NCBI RefSeq assembly: GCF_900188315.1
Contig: NZ_LT897781.1
Location: 992,001-1,056,000, forward strand
DNA length: 64,000 nt
Direction: 5' to 3'
Origin: Marinobacter sp. es.042
GTDB lineage: Bacteria; Pseudomonadota; Gammaproteobacteria; Pseudomonadales; Oleiphilaceae
Below, piece after piece: positions 42,140 to 51,273 of this stretch; the first letter of the stretch is position 1; every line of letters starts with the position of its first letter. The notes under the pieces are model-generated. The model was not told where the DNA came from, did not search any database, and saw only the letters and a program-made list of their open reading frames with translations. Made by a program: the position numbers and the translations under genes.

Positions 42140-43111
42140 TTGATTAGTGCTCGACCGTTTCTATCTATAATTATACCTGTATTCAACGAACAAAGATATA
42201 TTGGCTCGTGTTTGGACTCCATTTTTCAAAACGACATTGAACGTCATTTTTATGAAGTAATTGTAGTCGATAACGGTTCTGTAGACGATACGGTAGCTAT
42301 CGTTAATAGATATGAGGTTTCGTTGTGGGTGGATGAGGCCTCTAATGTCGGTGGCGTGAGAAATTACGGGGCGAAAAAAGCGGTCGGCGAAAATTTGGTT
42401 TTCTTAGATGCAGACTGCGTGATTGATGAAGGTTGGATTTCTAGAGCTGTTGGGAGAATTTCGAAAAGTAAAAATAATGTTTATGGTGGGCAGTATTTAT
42501 TAAGAGAAAATCCGTCGTGGTTGGAAAAAAATTGGGTGTTAAACGATAATTCAGAAACGGTGGAGCAGACCACTTTAGTTGGTGGGTGTATAGTTATTCC
42601 TAAAGAGATATTCGATGACGCTGGTGGATTCGATGAGCGTTTGGTGTCCGGTGAAGATAGTGAACTGACCAACAGATTGCGAAGGCAGGGCTACGTCGTG
42701 GAAATCGATCCTGCTTTGAGTGTTATTCATCTAGGTTATCCAGCGACGGTAGTTGAGTTTTTGCGAAGGCAGATTTGGCACTCACTTGATTATATTCGTA
42801 ATTTTCCAAAGTCTTTATTTGATAAGGTGTTTCTTGTAACCCTTGTTTTTATCGTAGGCTTCTTCTTCATTTTCTTCGCAATTTTTTGGGGCCCTTACTG
42901 CTTTGGTTTTGGGAGTTCGCTGATTTTACTTTCTACATTGGCACTTTCAGCTAAAAGAATAGGAAGGAGCGGTAAGAAGGTTGTGAAGGCTTCGAGGCTT
43001 TTGCCTATATTCGCCGTCGATTTCTTATATTTATTAGGTAGGTCGTTGGGTGTGCTCTCGGGATTGGCAAGGTTGCTTGGGGTTCGTTTTCTTTATTTTG
43101 AAAAAGGGTGA
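42140..43111 (+). CDS. GT2 glycosyltransferase with C-terminal membrane segments
   Basis: 323 residues from a TTG start, supported by AGGAG 6 bases upstream and by the GT2 start IIIPVFNEQRYIGSCLDSIF immediately after. The DxD-type metal site is VFLDADCVIDEGW, and the catalytic region is SGEDSELTNRLRRQGY. Two hydrophobic segments follow at ~230-275. It is probably an inner-membrane glycosyltransferase adding sugars on the cytoplasmic side. The donor is unknown. The flanking DNA is very AT-rich. Confidence 0.88.
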   Translation: MISARPFLSIIIPVFNEQRYIGSCLDSIFQNDIERHFYEVIVVDNGSVDDTVAIVNRYEVSLWVDEASNVGGVRNYGAKKAVGENLVFLDADCVIDEGWISRAVGRISKSKNNVYGGQYLLRENPSWLEKNWVLNDNSETVEQTTLVGGCIVIPKEIFDDAGGFDERLVSGEDSELTNRLRRQGYVVEIDPALSVIHLGYPATVVEFLRRQIWHSLDYIRNFPKSLFDKVFLVTLVFIVGFFFIFFAIFWGPYCFGFGSSLILLSTLALSAKRIGRSGKKVVKASRLLPIFAVDFLYLLGRSLGVLSGLARLLGVRFLYFEKG

Positions 43112-43388
43112 CACCAGAGGATGAGGCGAGATGGTTGGCTTGAATGTATTCCATGCTTTCTGTGTGGCGTACGCATCTGATTTTCCCGATTTTCCTTTTC
43201 CCGAATGGGTTCTTTTTCAAGGGCTTAAAGCTTTAATAACAAAAGGTAATGTTTAGAAAATTTTAGGGACAATTTGTAGTTTGACCTGACGTCGCGACAG
43301 GTGAATAATTCTCTCTAGTGCGTGTTTGCGAGCAGCTTCGAGAGTTTCGATGGGAGGCGAAGCTTCTTTTTTTACTGAGGGTTAGGAT

Positions 43389-44231
43389 ATGGTTTTAGGG
43401 TCAGTGCGTCTACTCCGTTGTCTATTTGCGTTTTATCTGTCTTTCCTTGTCGGTGTGTCTTCTGCCCATGGCGAGATCATCTTCGAAGATGACTTCACTG
43501 GGTTTGATTTTAGCAAATCTATGTCGGGTGCTGGGTGGGACAGTCAACGTTCTGTGAATGTTGTGGATGCGCCGAGTGTTGTCAATGCCGGTGTGGCGCA
43601 ATTTTTATTTGAAGGAAGCAGCGACGCCAGCGGGGACGCTTTTTCTGAACTTAGATTCGATTTGGGAAAGCTTTACCCTGAGGTATGGCTACAATATTAT
43701 TTGTTCATTCCTGCAAATTATTTTCATAGAGACGCACCGGGGCCAGATAATAATAAGATATTGAGGGTATGGGGCACGAGCTATGATGATGTGGAAAAGG
43801 TCGGTTTGTCTGTTTGGGCTGGTTCGTCAGGCGATTCTCGGCTAATCGTGGATTGGAATCGTGGCGGTGATGGAATTGGGCCAAAAGGAGAGGGTGTAGG
43901 CTCGTTTATCGGCGCCTCAGATCGTGGTAAGTGGATGAAAATTCGTGTTCATTTGGTTGCAGCCAAATCGTCTGCCTCGCCTGGGTCTATTCGGGTCTGG
44001 AAGAACAACAATCTGATTATCAATGAGCTCCAAACAGTTAATAACTTTTACAGTGGAGAGGCGCATGCCTACCGTTACGGATATCTGATGGGCTGGTCAA
44101 ATTCCGGATTTGACGAGGCAACTCGGATTAATATTGATGGTGTCGTATTCGCTACCTCAGCGGACGATTTGGAAAACGGTCAGGGGGCCGTTCAGTTTCC
44201 CCCGAGTCCACCTCAGATTAATGTTGAATGA
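43389..44231 (+). CDS. secreted lectin-like / polysaccharide lyase-like jelly-roll protein
   Basis: 280 residues with a signal peptide (residues ~1-28, ending SSAHG). The mature part is beta-rich: EIIFEDDFTGFDFS, SELRFDLGKLYPEVWLQYYLF, GSIRVWKNNNLIINELQTV and a terminal Pro-rich tail. It resembles concanavalin-like folds of polysaccharide lyases and glycan-binding proteins, but no catalytic residues can be assigned. Its place next to exopolysaccharide genes suggests a polymer-binding or trimming protein. AGGAT lies just before the ATG, and a hairpin terminator follows at 44310. Confidence 0.6.
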   Translation: MVLGSVRLLRCLFAFYLSFLVGVSSAHGEIIFEDDFTGFDFSKSMSGAGWDSQRSVNVVDAPSVVNAGVAQFLFEGSSDASGDAFSELRFDLGKLYPEVWLQYYLFIPANYFHRDAPGPDNNKILRVWGTSYDDVEKVGLSVWAGSSGDSRLIVDWNRGGDGIGPKGEGVGSFIGASDRGKWMKIRVHLVAAKSSASPGSIRVWKNNNLIINELQTVNNFYSGEAHAYRYGYLMGWSNSGFDEATRINIDGVVFATSADDLENGQGAVQFPPSPPQINVE

Positions 44232-44607
44232 TGAGCTAAACGTTGCTTCGCGCTTCGGAATATTAGTAGAGCGGGTCTTTGCTCTGGAAAATTTGCCCGA
44301 TCAGATTATAAAACTCGTCTGGGCCTCAGCCGAGTTTTATAGTCTGGGAATTGTACTTTTTGTACTTTAATTCTCTCCCACGATTGTATCTAAATTCTGC
44401 GTGCTCCCCCCACGGTGATGGCTTAGCCCTGTTCTCGCGTTTATAGTTTAATTTCGTCTTCTCTTCTGGGCGCCTGACTGTTAACAGCGGTTACTCCTAC
44501 GATTCAATTATATGTCGTGGCGAACCGAACTTATTTAAGTCATTGTCGTAACCTAGGATGTCTAATTTGTCCGGTTAGGCCCTTCCAATAGCTAATCTGA
44601 AAGATAA
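44232..44607. other. intergenic region with terminator
   Basis: A 376-base gap between convergent genes. It holds a bipartite hairpin at 44310-44338 and otherwise no gene or repeat I can support. Confidence 0.5.
44310..44338 (+). terminator. hairpin terminator downstream of lectin-like gene
   Basis: AAAACTCG (44310-44317) pairs with CGAGTTTT (44331-44338), and an inner CTG/CAG pair adds three bases. The A-rich left arm and T-rich right arm allow it to act in both directions between convergent genes. Confidence 0.6.
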
Positions 44608-45723
44608 TTAAATATTGTTGTAAACCTCGGCGTACTTTCGGGAATTGGCTCCAACTCCGAAAATGCTTCGGACCTGCATTAAGCCACTAACGCTTTTTTG
44701 TTCGCGGTCCGTGACTTCTGTAAAAACCTGCTTTAACGCTCTGGTGTAACCTTCCGGAGAGTGGTCCTTAACCAACCATCCGCACCCCCCATTGCCTAGT
44801 ACTTCAGGGATGCCCCCTACATCGTGTGATACGACAGGGACCTCAAGTGCCAGCGCTTCCAGAAGAGTCATGGGCAGTCCTTCATGATCGGAGGGCATCA
44901 GCAGTACATCAAGCTTCGTCATTTCGGCGGCCGGTGGGCTAACAAAGCCCATGAACGCGATTTTGTCGGCTATGCCTAGTTCGTTGGCGAGTTGTTTCAG
45001 TTCGGCCTCCATAGGGCCGCCGCCGATGACAACGCCCTCGCACTCAAGCCCTTGTTGGTTAAGTAGCGCTATGGTTTTAAGAAAGATGTCTATCCGTTTC
45101 ACAGGGACCAACCGCCCGACAATACCAATACGAGGCCTTTCTGCGTTGGTTTCAGCGCGTCTTTTCCACTGGCGCCTTATGTTGTCAACATCGATAAAGT
45201 TGAAGATTTTATGGACCTTGCCCGGGAATAGCTTCTCCAGCCTTTCTTCCAGTTGCGTCGACACCGCAATAATAGCCTGCTGGCGAAGCCGCCCCAGCAT
45301 CACGTCCAGTTTCTGAATCAGCCATTTGTGCGGTCGTTTAAGTGTAAATGCCGTTTCCGGGTTGCCATGCACGGTTCGGACCGATGCCGGCACGCCGGCA
45401 AGTTCTTTGCCGAGAATACCAAGCACATTTTCTTTGAATCCGTGGGTATGCACGATTCCAGTTCGGTGTTCGCGGCAGTGAGCGGCGATGGCGCGGGCGA
45501 TGGCTATGGGGCCAAGGCGCGTTTCATCCGCGAGGGTGACGGGAATACCCAGTTTCTGCAGTTTCTCGTGCAGGATGCCATCGTTGAATACAACCGCTGT
45601 CGGTAAAACCTGATTGCTGGTCAGAAGCGCCTCGCAAAGGTTGTATACCTGAACTTCCGCCCCTGCCCATAGATCGCCGGATACAACATGGGTTACAACC
45701 CGTGTGGCGTCATTTTGCATCAT
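44608..45723 (-). CDS. GT4 glycosyltransferase
   Basis: 371 residues of the GT-B fold: the N-terminal VVSGDLWAGAEVQVYNL loop, HTHGFKENVLG, RIGIVGRLVPVKRIDIFLKTI at the linker, and the C-terminal MPSDHEGLPMTLLEALALEVPVVSHDVGGIPE motif with the E-x7-E pair. It adds a sugar from a nucleotide donor in the cytoplasm. The ATGA overlap with the upstream deacetylase gene shows they form an operon on the minus strand, opposite to most of the locus. Confidence 0.9.
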   Translation of the reverse strand: MMQNDATRVVTHVVSGDLWAGAEVQVYNLCEALLTSNQVLPTAVVFNDGILHEKLQKLGIPVTLADETRLGPIAIARAIAAHCREHRTGIVHTHGFKENVLGILGKELAGVPASVRTVHGNPETAFTLKRPHKWLIQKLDVMLGRLRQQAIIAVSTQLEERLEKLFPGKVHKIFNFIDVDNIRRQWKRRAETNAERPRIGIVGRLVPVKRIDIFLKTIALLNQQGLECEGVVIGGGPMEAELKQLANELGIADKIAFMGFVSPPAAEMTKLDVLLMPSDHEGLPMTLLEALALEVPVVSHDVGGIPEVLGNGGCGWLVKDHSPEGYTRALKQVFTEVTDREQKSVSGLMQVRSIFGVGANSRKYAEVYNNI

Positions 45724-46751
45724 AGAAGACCGCGCCCGATTGTGGCCAGCAAGGCCCGTTTGCTGTGGCTATTACCGTCGTGAAGGTTAAAGCGGCGAAG
45801 ATCGTAAGGGTTGCAGCCTGTATGGTTCCAGCCGGTCTTGGTGGTGCAGGCGGCCTTATAGGTACTTGAAACCAGGTTTTGCCCCTTGCCCGTTATGTTC
45901 CCATTGGGATAACAGAACACCGGTATCGCGGACTTGCCAAGGCGCCTGAGGTCGTCAAGACAGTCCACGATTTCCTCTTTGAGTGTCTTCTCATCCTTGA
46001 GGCGGTTAAGACGGAAGTGGTGCCTGGTGTGCGCACCGAACATCACAAGGCCGTCTTGGGACATTTCGGTCAGTTCGGAACTGTTAAGAATGGATCTGGC
46101 GGTTGGCGTGGGGGCGAGTTCCGGATGCGATTCGTATACCTTTTCAAGCGAATCGATGATCGTGGCGTCTTCCAGCGACTTTAACTGGGCAACGACCTCG
46201 TCGGCCTCCAGAAGGGAAAGCCGATGGTTCCCTCCGGGATCCGATTTGGTGGGCAGGTAAGGTCGCAGCCATTCAAAGGCCGGGGCGTTATCCGGAATGG
46301 CTTTCGTGGTTACCAGGCTGAGCACCTGTTCTGGCCAAAAGGTTTTGTCGGTGCCGATCATTCTGGTAACCAGGAAAATGGTAGCCGGTGCATTTTGTGC
46401 TTTAAGTTTTGGGTAGGCGTACTGATAGTTATCTCGCCAGCCATCATCAAAAGTGAACGCGACAGACAGGTGGGGCAGCTTCTCTCCCTTTTCGTTGCGT
46501 TCCAGCCATTCGTTCAGATGAATTAGTTCCGCCCCGAGCTTTCGGGCAAACCGGATATGCTCCTCCAGCGCTTCGGGCGTGGTTAGCATTCCTGGCTGCT
46601 CTGCGGCGCGCTCGGGCGCATCGGAGGGAAGGATTCTGTGGTAGGTAAGGATAAGAAGCGTGGGCTGGTTTGAAAAGCGGATACGCAGCCAACCATAGGC
46701 CGCCAGCAGCGTCAGAGCGCCAGACTTCAAGAATGATCTAATGAATGCCAC
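45720..46751 (-). CDS. polysaccharide deacetylase family protein
   Basis: 343 residues from a GTG at 46751 (VAFIRSFLKSG), chosen because GGAGG lies 8 bases upstream; longer in-frame starts run into the divergent gene. An N-terminal hydrophobic segment is followed by the NodB domain: LLILTYHRILP, VAFTFDDGWRDNYQYAYPKL (Asp pair), ATIFLVTRMIG, VMFGAHTRHHFRLNRL (zinc HxxxH-type), and FCYPNGN. It likely removes acetyl groups from polymer or lipid-linked sugars. It is coupled to the GT4 gene downstream. Confidence 0.83.
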   Translation of the reverse strand: MAFIRSFLKSGALTLLAAYGWLRIRFSNQPTLLILTYHRILPSDAPERAAEQPGMLTTPEALEEHIRFARKLGAELIHLNEWLERNEKGEKLPHLSVAFTFDDGWRDNYQYAYPKLKAQNAPATIFLVTRMIGTDKTFWPEQVLSLVTTKAIPDNAPAFEWLRPYLPTKSDPGGNHRLSLLEADEVVAQLKSLEDATIIDSLEKVYESHPELAPTPTARSILNSSELTEMSQDGLVMFGAHTRHHFRLNRLKDEKTLKEEIVDCLDDLRRLGKSAIPVFCYPNGNITGKGQNLVSSTYKAACTTKTGWNHTGCNPYDLRRFNLHDGNSHSKRALLATIGRGLL

Positions 46752-46869
46752 ACCGAAGGCCTCCGTCGGCTTCGCCAATGGTTTTGGCTTGTTCGTCCAT
46801 GTATAGTTTATCGCCAAAGAGATTCTGCCAGTAGTGTGCAGAGATGTCATCCACAAGGGTTCACAGGGA

Positions 46870-48015
46870 ATGGGAGCGATGCTGGTTATTTTATTCTGGC
46901 TTGCGGCATTTGGAGCGCTGTTCAGTTACTTTATTTATCCTTTTATCCTTCGGTTTATGCCCTGTCGTCCGAAATCGGGCCAAAAAGACGGCCAACCAAA
47001 CGCTCCGTTTGCCGTTTCGCTGATCGTTACAGCCCATAACGAAGCCCATCGAATCCGGGATAAGATCGAAAACTGTCTTGCTCTGAATTACCCAGGCCTG
47101 GAAATTATCATTGCATCGGATGCCTCCAGCGATGAAACCGACCAAATCGTCGGGGAGTACGCAAAGCGTGGCGTTAAGTTGGCTCGCGCTGAGGAGCGGA
47201 AGGGTAAAGAGCATGCCCAACTGCAGGCGATTCGTGCCGCGACAGGTGAAATTCTGATCTTCTCGGATGTTGCTACCTCTATACCCGAAGATGCGATTGG
47301 CCGGATGGTGGCTTATTTCAATGACCCCACAGTGGGCGCTGTTTCCAGCGAGGATCGCTTCATCAGCCGTGATGGCTCTGTTGTAGGTGAGGGCGCATAC
47401 GTCCGATATGAAATGTGGCTCAGAGGCCTTGAGTCGGCACGTGCCGGTCTTGTTGGATTGAGCGGTTCATTCTTTGCGGCCCGGCGTGAGGTGTGTGAAG
47501 AGGACTGGGATATCCACTCTCCCAGTGACTTTAACACGGCCCTGAACAGTGCCCGTAAAGGGCTGGTCGCAGTAACGGCGCCTGATGTGCTCGGCTACTA
47601 TCAGGATGTAGCTGACGCATCAAAGGAATATCAGCGTAAGGTTCGTACGATCATCCGGGGGCTGACTGCGATTAGCCGCCACCCGGAGGTGCTCAACCCC
47701 TTCAAGTTTGGCCGTTTTGCGTTCCAGGTATTTGGGCATAAGCTGATGCGTTGGGCGGTCCCGTGGTTCCAGCTTCTATTGTTTTGCATCTCTTTTGCAG
47801 TAGCGTCCAAAGGTGGGGTTTATGCGTTGGCACTGTTGGTTCAGTTGTTATTCTATGGATGTGTGCTGGCAGGGCACTTTTTACCGGCGATGCGCGAGAG
47901 AACGCTGATAAAAATTCCTTATTTCTTTGTTCAAGTGAACCTCGCGATTGCTCATGCTACCGTTAATTTCCTCATGGGCAGAAGGATGACGGTTTGGACG
48001 CCTTCTAAGCGTTAG
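46870..48015 (+). CDS. GT2 glycosyltransferase, membrane-bound
   Basis: About 381 residues from the ATG at 46870 (MGAMLVILFW); a further ATG at 46879 is possible. An N-terminal membrane segment leads the GT2 core: FAVSLIVTAHNEAHRIRDKI, IIIASDASSDETDQIV, ILIFSDVATSIPEDAIGRMV (DxD-like site) and SGSFFAARREVCEEDW. The C-terminal part has two to three membrane segments. The architecture resembles BcsA- or HasA-like processive enzymes but is shorter, and the QxxRW motif is not clear, so a simple transferase is more likely. It is followed by the DegT gene. Confidence 0.85.
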   Translation: MGAMLVILFWLAAFGALFSYFIYPFILRFMPCRPKSGQKDGQPNAPFAVSLIVTAHNEAHRIRDKIENCLALNYPGLEIIIASDASSDETDQIVGEYAKRGVKLARAEERKGKEHAQLQAIRAATGEILIFSDVATSIPEDAIGRMVAYFNDPTVGAVSSEDRFISRDGSVVGEGAYVRYEMWLRGLESARAGLVGLSGSFFAARREVCEEDWDIHSPSDFNTALNSARKGLVAVTAPDVLGYYQDVADASKEYQRKVRTIIRGLTAISRHPEVLNPFKFGRFAFQVFGHKLMRWAVPWFQLLLFCISFAVASKGGVYALALLVQLLFYGCVLAGHFLPAMRERTLIKIPYFFVQVNLAIAHATVNFLMGRRMTVWTPSKR

Positions 48016-48033
48016 TCGAGGAAATGCCCGTTT

Positions 48034-49191
48034 ATGATAGGTAAACTCCGGCCGGTGGGAAGTCACGTACCTTTACCTCTAAAAAAAGAAGGAGGTTCGG
48101 TTCCACCATGGGAACTTCCATATCGGACCTATTTTATGGGGTCCGGTACAGAGGCGCTTTCTGCTGCTATTAAAATTGCGATCAGGCGGAAACCTCGAAT
48201 CCTCAAACCAGAAGTGGTTGTACCTGCTTACGGTTGTCCCGATCTGATTGCAGCAATTGTTGCACAGGGTGCCAAGCCGGTTCTGGTCGACCTGGAGCCA
48301 AATTCTTCTTTCATGAATGAAGATGGTATTCGGCAAGCGATTTCGTCGTCCACGGTTGCAGTGGTAGGCGTTGGGTTCCTTGGAATCACGGAACGACTCG
48401 AGCTACTCGCCCATATTTGCTGCGAAAATAGGTTGTTCCTCATTGAGGACTCTGCGCAGTGTTTTCCACCTGCAAGGAAGCATTCCTTGGCAGATTGTAT
48501 AGTGCTTAGCTTTGGTCGGGGAAAGCCTATCAACCTTATGGGCGGTGGCGCTTTGTTGGTGCGGAGGGCCATTGCAGAGGACGCGAACGCGACTCTTGGA
48601 AGTTACCCTTTGAAGTTATTAAAAGTGGATGCTGTGTGGCATATCCGGAGGGTGGTATTCAATCTACTTCTAGGCCGTATTTCATATGACCTACTGGAGC
48701 GCCTGCCACAACTGCGAATTGGAGAGACGAGATTCAATAGAATCGAGAAAATCGTTCGGCTCAAGGTCCCTGTCAGTCTTTTATTGAAGGGTATCCAGGA
48801 TTTTCGGTTGCGCCCGCGCATTCATTTGAAGTACGACCAGCAGTTGTCCGCGTTAGAAACAAAAGGTTGGGTAATGCTCTCTCGGAACCTCCACAAAGCT
48901 GATGGGGCTGCGGATAGTCAGGTTATGCTCCGATATCCTCTTCTTGCTCCTGACAGAGAAACAAGGAATAGAGCGATCCAAATGCTGAATTCACGCGGCA
49001 TCGGTGCTAGCAAATTTTATGAACGCCCCATTGCAGAGATTGAAGGTGTGGGAGAGTTTTTACCAAGAGGTCATTATCCGGTCGCCAAAGATATCTCGGA
49101 AAGATTGCTGACTTTGCCGACACATGAGGACGTCAAGCAACACCATATCGATTTGATCGATGAAATTCTCTCATCAATTTCCCAAAATTGA
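48034..49191 (+). CDS. DegT/DnrJ/EryC1-family aminotransferase
   Basis: 385 residues of the PLP-dependent sugar aminotransferase family. The MGSGTEALSAAIKIA segment binds the cofactor phosphate, VPAYGCPDLIAAIVAQGAKP is the family core, LIEDSAQCFPP carries the cofactor Asp, and LSFGRGKPINLMGGGALL carries the PLP Lys. The usual N-terminal residues before GSGTEAL are shorter than normal, and the C-terminal YERPIAEIEGV segment is kept. It should make an amino sugar for the polysaccharide, matching the several deacetylases. The start ATG has GAGGAA somewhat far upstream. Confidence 0.85.
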   Translation: MIGKLRPVGSHVPLPLKKEGGSVPPWELPYRTYFMGSGTEALSAAIKIAIRRKPRILKPEVVVPAYGCPDLIAAIVAQGAKPVLVDLEPNSSFMNEDGIRQAISSSTVAVVGVGFLGITERLELLAHICCENRLFLIEDSAQCFPPARKHSLADCIVLSFGRGKPINLMGGGALLVRRAIAEDANATLGSYPLKLLKVDAVWHIRRVVFNLLLGRISYDLLERLPQLRIGETRFNRIEKIVRLKVPVSLLLKGIQDFRLRPRIHLKYDQQLSALETKGWVMLSRNLHKADGAADSQVMLRYPLLAPDRETRNRAIQMLNSRGIGASKFYERPIAEIEGVGEFLPRGHYPVAKDISERLLTLPTHEDVKQHHIDLIDEILSSISQN

Positions 49192-49437
49192 TTCGCCACA
49201 GGCAACCAGGTTTCGATCTTCGAACAAAGAAAAACCTATAAAAGCAAACTATCAAAGGGCAGAATGTAAAGTTGGAGTTAAAAATTAGGTTGCGCAGGAC
49301 TCCATAGACTCTTGATACGATGGTCGAACTCAAGCGCGCTTGAACATTAAGTGCATCCCGATCCGTCTCGTCCAAGGACGCAACCATCGAAAAGAATCCA
49401 ATCGCGTCCTGCTGAATGGGCATCTAAAATTACAAAC

Positions 49438-51273
49438 TTACGGCGTTTTACATTGTCCACTGCCGTCTTCTATGGGTTCATCCGCTGTATTGGCATCAAT
49501 CAAGCGCCTGAAGGTCTGAGATTTGTGTGCCAACTCATCATAGCTACCACCTGCCTCTACTTTCCCTCCGTTGAATACAAGAATGTTTTGTGCCTGTTCC
49601 ACCGTTGTTAGCCTGTGCGCGATCATTACAACAGTATGAGATTTCGCCAAGTTGACTATGTCTCTCATTATGTTTCGCTCGGTGACATTGTCGAGTGCAC
49701 TTGTTGCCTCGTCAAAAATCAAGATAGAGGGGTTTTCATATAGCGCACGCGCAATACCAATCCTCTGCTTTTGCCCTCCACTCAGGCGTGCGCCTCTCTC
49801 GCCCAGATTAAATTCAAGCTGACCTTCGCACTCAAATATAAAATCGTATATATCAGCAAGTTTAGCCGCTCGAATTACTTGGTCATCGTCTATTTCTTCT
49901 GGCGGCACGCCAAATGCAATATTCTCTCTGAACGAGGCGTCGAGAATGAATATATCTTGCGCAACATAACCGATCTTTTGTCGCCAGGACCTGATGTTGC
50001 GTTTTTCAAGAGTCTTGGTGCCTATCTTCACTTCACCATGATCTGGAACCAGTAATCCAAGCAAAATATCCACTGCCGTACTTTTGCCAGCGCCGGAAGG
50101 TCCTACAAATGCTGTAATCGCATTGCGCTCAATAACGAAAGAGCAGTTTTGCAAGGCAGGGGACTTGCCGCCAGGATAAGAAAATCCAACATCCCTGAAC
50201 TCTATATCAGACTCTGGAATAACTTCTGTTCCAGGGTCCTTTAATTGATTATTGAAGGTTTTACTTCTTCTAATTTCATCATGAATCTCAGACACCACTG
50301 AAGCGTTAGCTCTGATCGCGGAAAAAGACTTATAGATCTGTTGGGCAGCAGGAAGCAATTTATAACCAGCGATGGCATATAAACTAATAATGCTTAGAGC
50401 ATCGCCAGCGGTGCCCGAAATCAGAACTATATAAATAGAAAGCCCCAGAATCGCACTGAAAACGACAGTTTCTACAACGAACTTCGGTAGGTCGCCAGCG
50501 AGCTCAATATACGCCAGTGCTGAAAGTCCTGCTCTTGTTATCTCATCGACTTTTTTCTTATAGTAAGATTCGTTTCCTTTCAACTTTACTTCTTTTATCC
50601 CGGCAATACTTTCATTCAGATATCTAAGTTTTTTGCTGTTAAGAAGAGTAATAGTTTTACCTTTCTGAACGACTTGAGAGCGAACGATACGAAAGATTAA
50701 AAAGTACGAAGCGCAGACTATCAGCGTTGCGATAAGAGCTATTTCTATGTCGACCAACAGTAGTGCCGAAATGATGAGAGTGGCGATAAAAATCTGGGAT
50801 ATCATCGTCAAGATCGGCTGTATGACCATATACACCATTCTCGGGATTTCTTGAGTTACCGTAGATATCAGATGACTACTGTTGTTCATGGCAAAAAAAG
50901 TGAAATCGTTGTCTAGATAGCTTTGGTACACGGTCCTTTGGATATCGGCCCCCACAGACATAGATGTTTTGAATAGTCTCCAAAGTGCATAAGAAGAAAT
51001 AACATTACCGATGACTAAAAGAATAACAACAAAGCCGGCGTATGCCACTACAAACTGCTTTGTTGAGTCGAAATCGTAAGAGGAGTGAAGGAATGACAAA
51101 ATTGTGTTGGTTTCTATAGAGGTAAGATCATTGATCAGTGTGATAAAAGGTGCAATTGATGCAATTCCAGCTACCTGTAGAAAAGCTGAGATCAGGAACA
51201 GTATCTGAAGTAACGCGAGTTTAATCTGATTTTCTTTTCCAATCAGTGAGAGGAGTGACCGAAGTAAAGTCAT
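49438..51273 (-). CDS. ABC transporter with fused ATPase (PglK/MsbA-like flippase)
   Basis: 611 residues: six membrane segments in the first ~320, then an ATPase domain with Walker A GPSGAGKST, Q-loop YVAQDIFILDASFRENIAF, signature LSGGQKQRIGIARAL, Walker B SILIFDEATSALD and H-loop AHRLTTVEQ. The N-terminal region (LISAFLQVAGIASIAPFITLI) resembles PglK-type flippases for lipid-linked oligosaccharides more than lipid A MsbA. No MOP-family Wzx appears in the window, so this is the best candidate flippase. Export of the NRPS product is the alternative. It overlaps the upstream GT4 gene (ATGA). Confidence 0.88.
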   Translation of the reverse strand: MTLLRSLLSLIGKENQIKLALLQILFLISAFLQVAGIASIAPFITLINDLTSIETNTILSFLHSSYDFDSTKQFVVAYAGFVVILLVIGNVISSYALWRLFKTSMSVGADIQRTVYQSYLDNDFTFFAMNNSSHLISTVTQEIPRMVYMVIQPILTMISQIFIATLIISALLLVDIEIALIATLIVCASYFLIFRIVRSQVVQKGKTITLLNSKKLRYLNESIAGIKEVKLKGNESYYKKKVDEITRAGLSALAYIELAGDLPKFVVETVVFSAILGLSIYIVLISGTAGDALSIISLYAIAGYKLLPAAQQIYKSFSAIRANASVVSEIHDEIRRSKTFNNQLKDPGTEVIPESDIEFRDVGFSYPGGKSPALQNCSFVIERNAITAFVGPSGAGKSTAVDILLGLLVPDHGEVKIGTKTLEKRNIRSWRQKIGYVAQDIFILDASFRENIAFGVPPEEIDDDQVIRAAKLADIYDFIFECEGQLEFNLGERGARLSGGQKQRIGIARALYENPSILIFDEATSALDNVTERNIMRDIVNLAKSHTVVMIAHRLTTVEQAQNILVFNGGKVEAGGSYDELAHKSQTFRRLIDANTADEPIEDGSGQCKTP

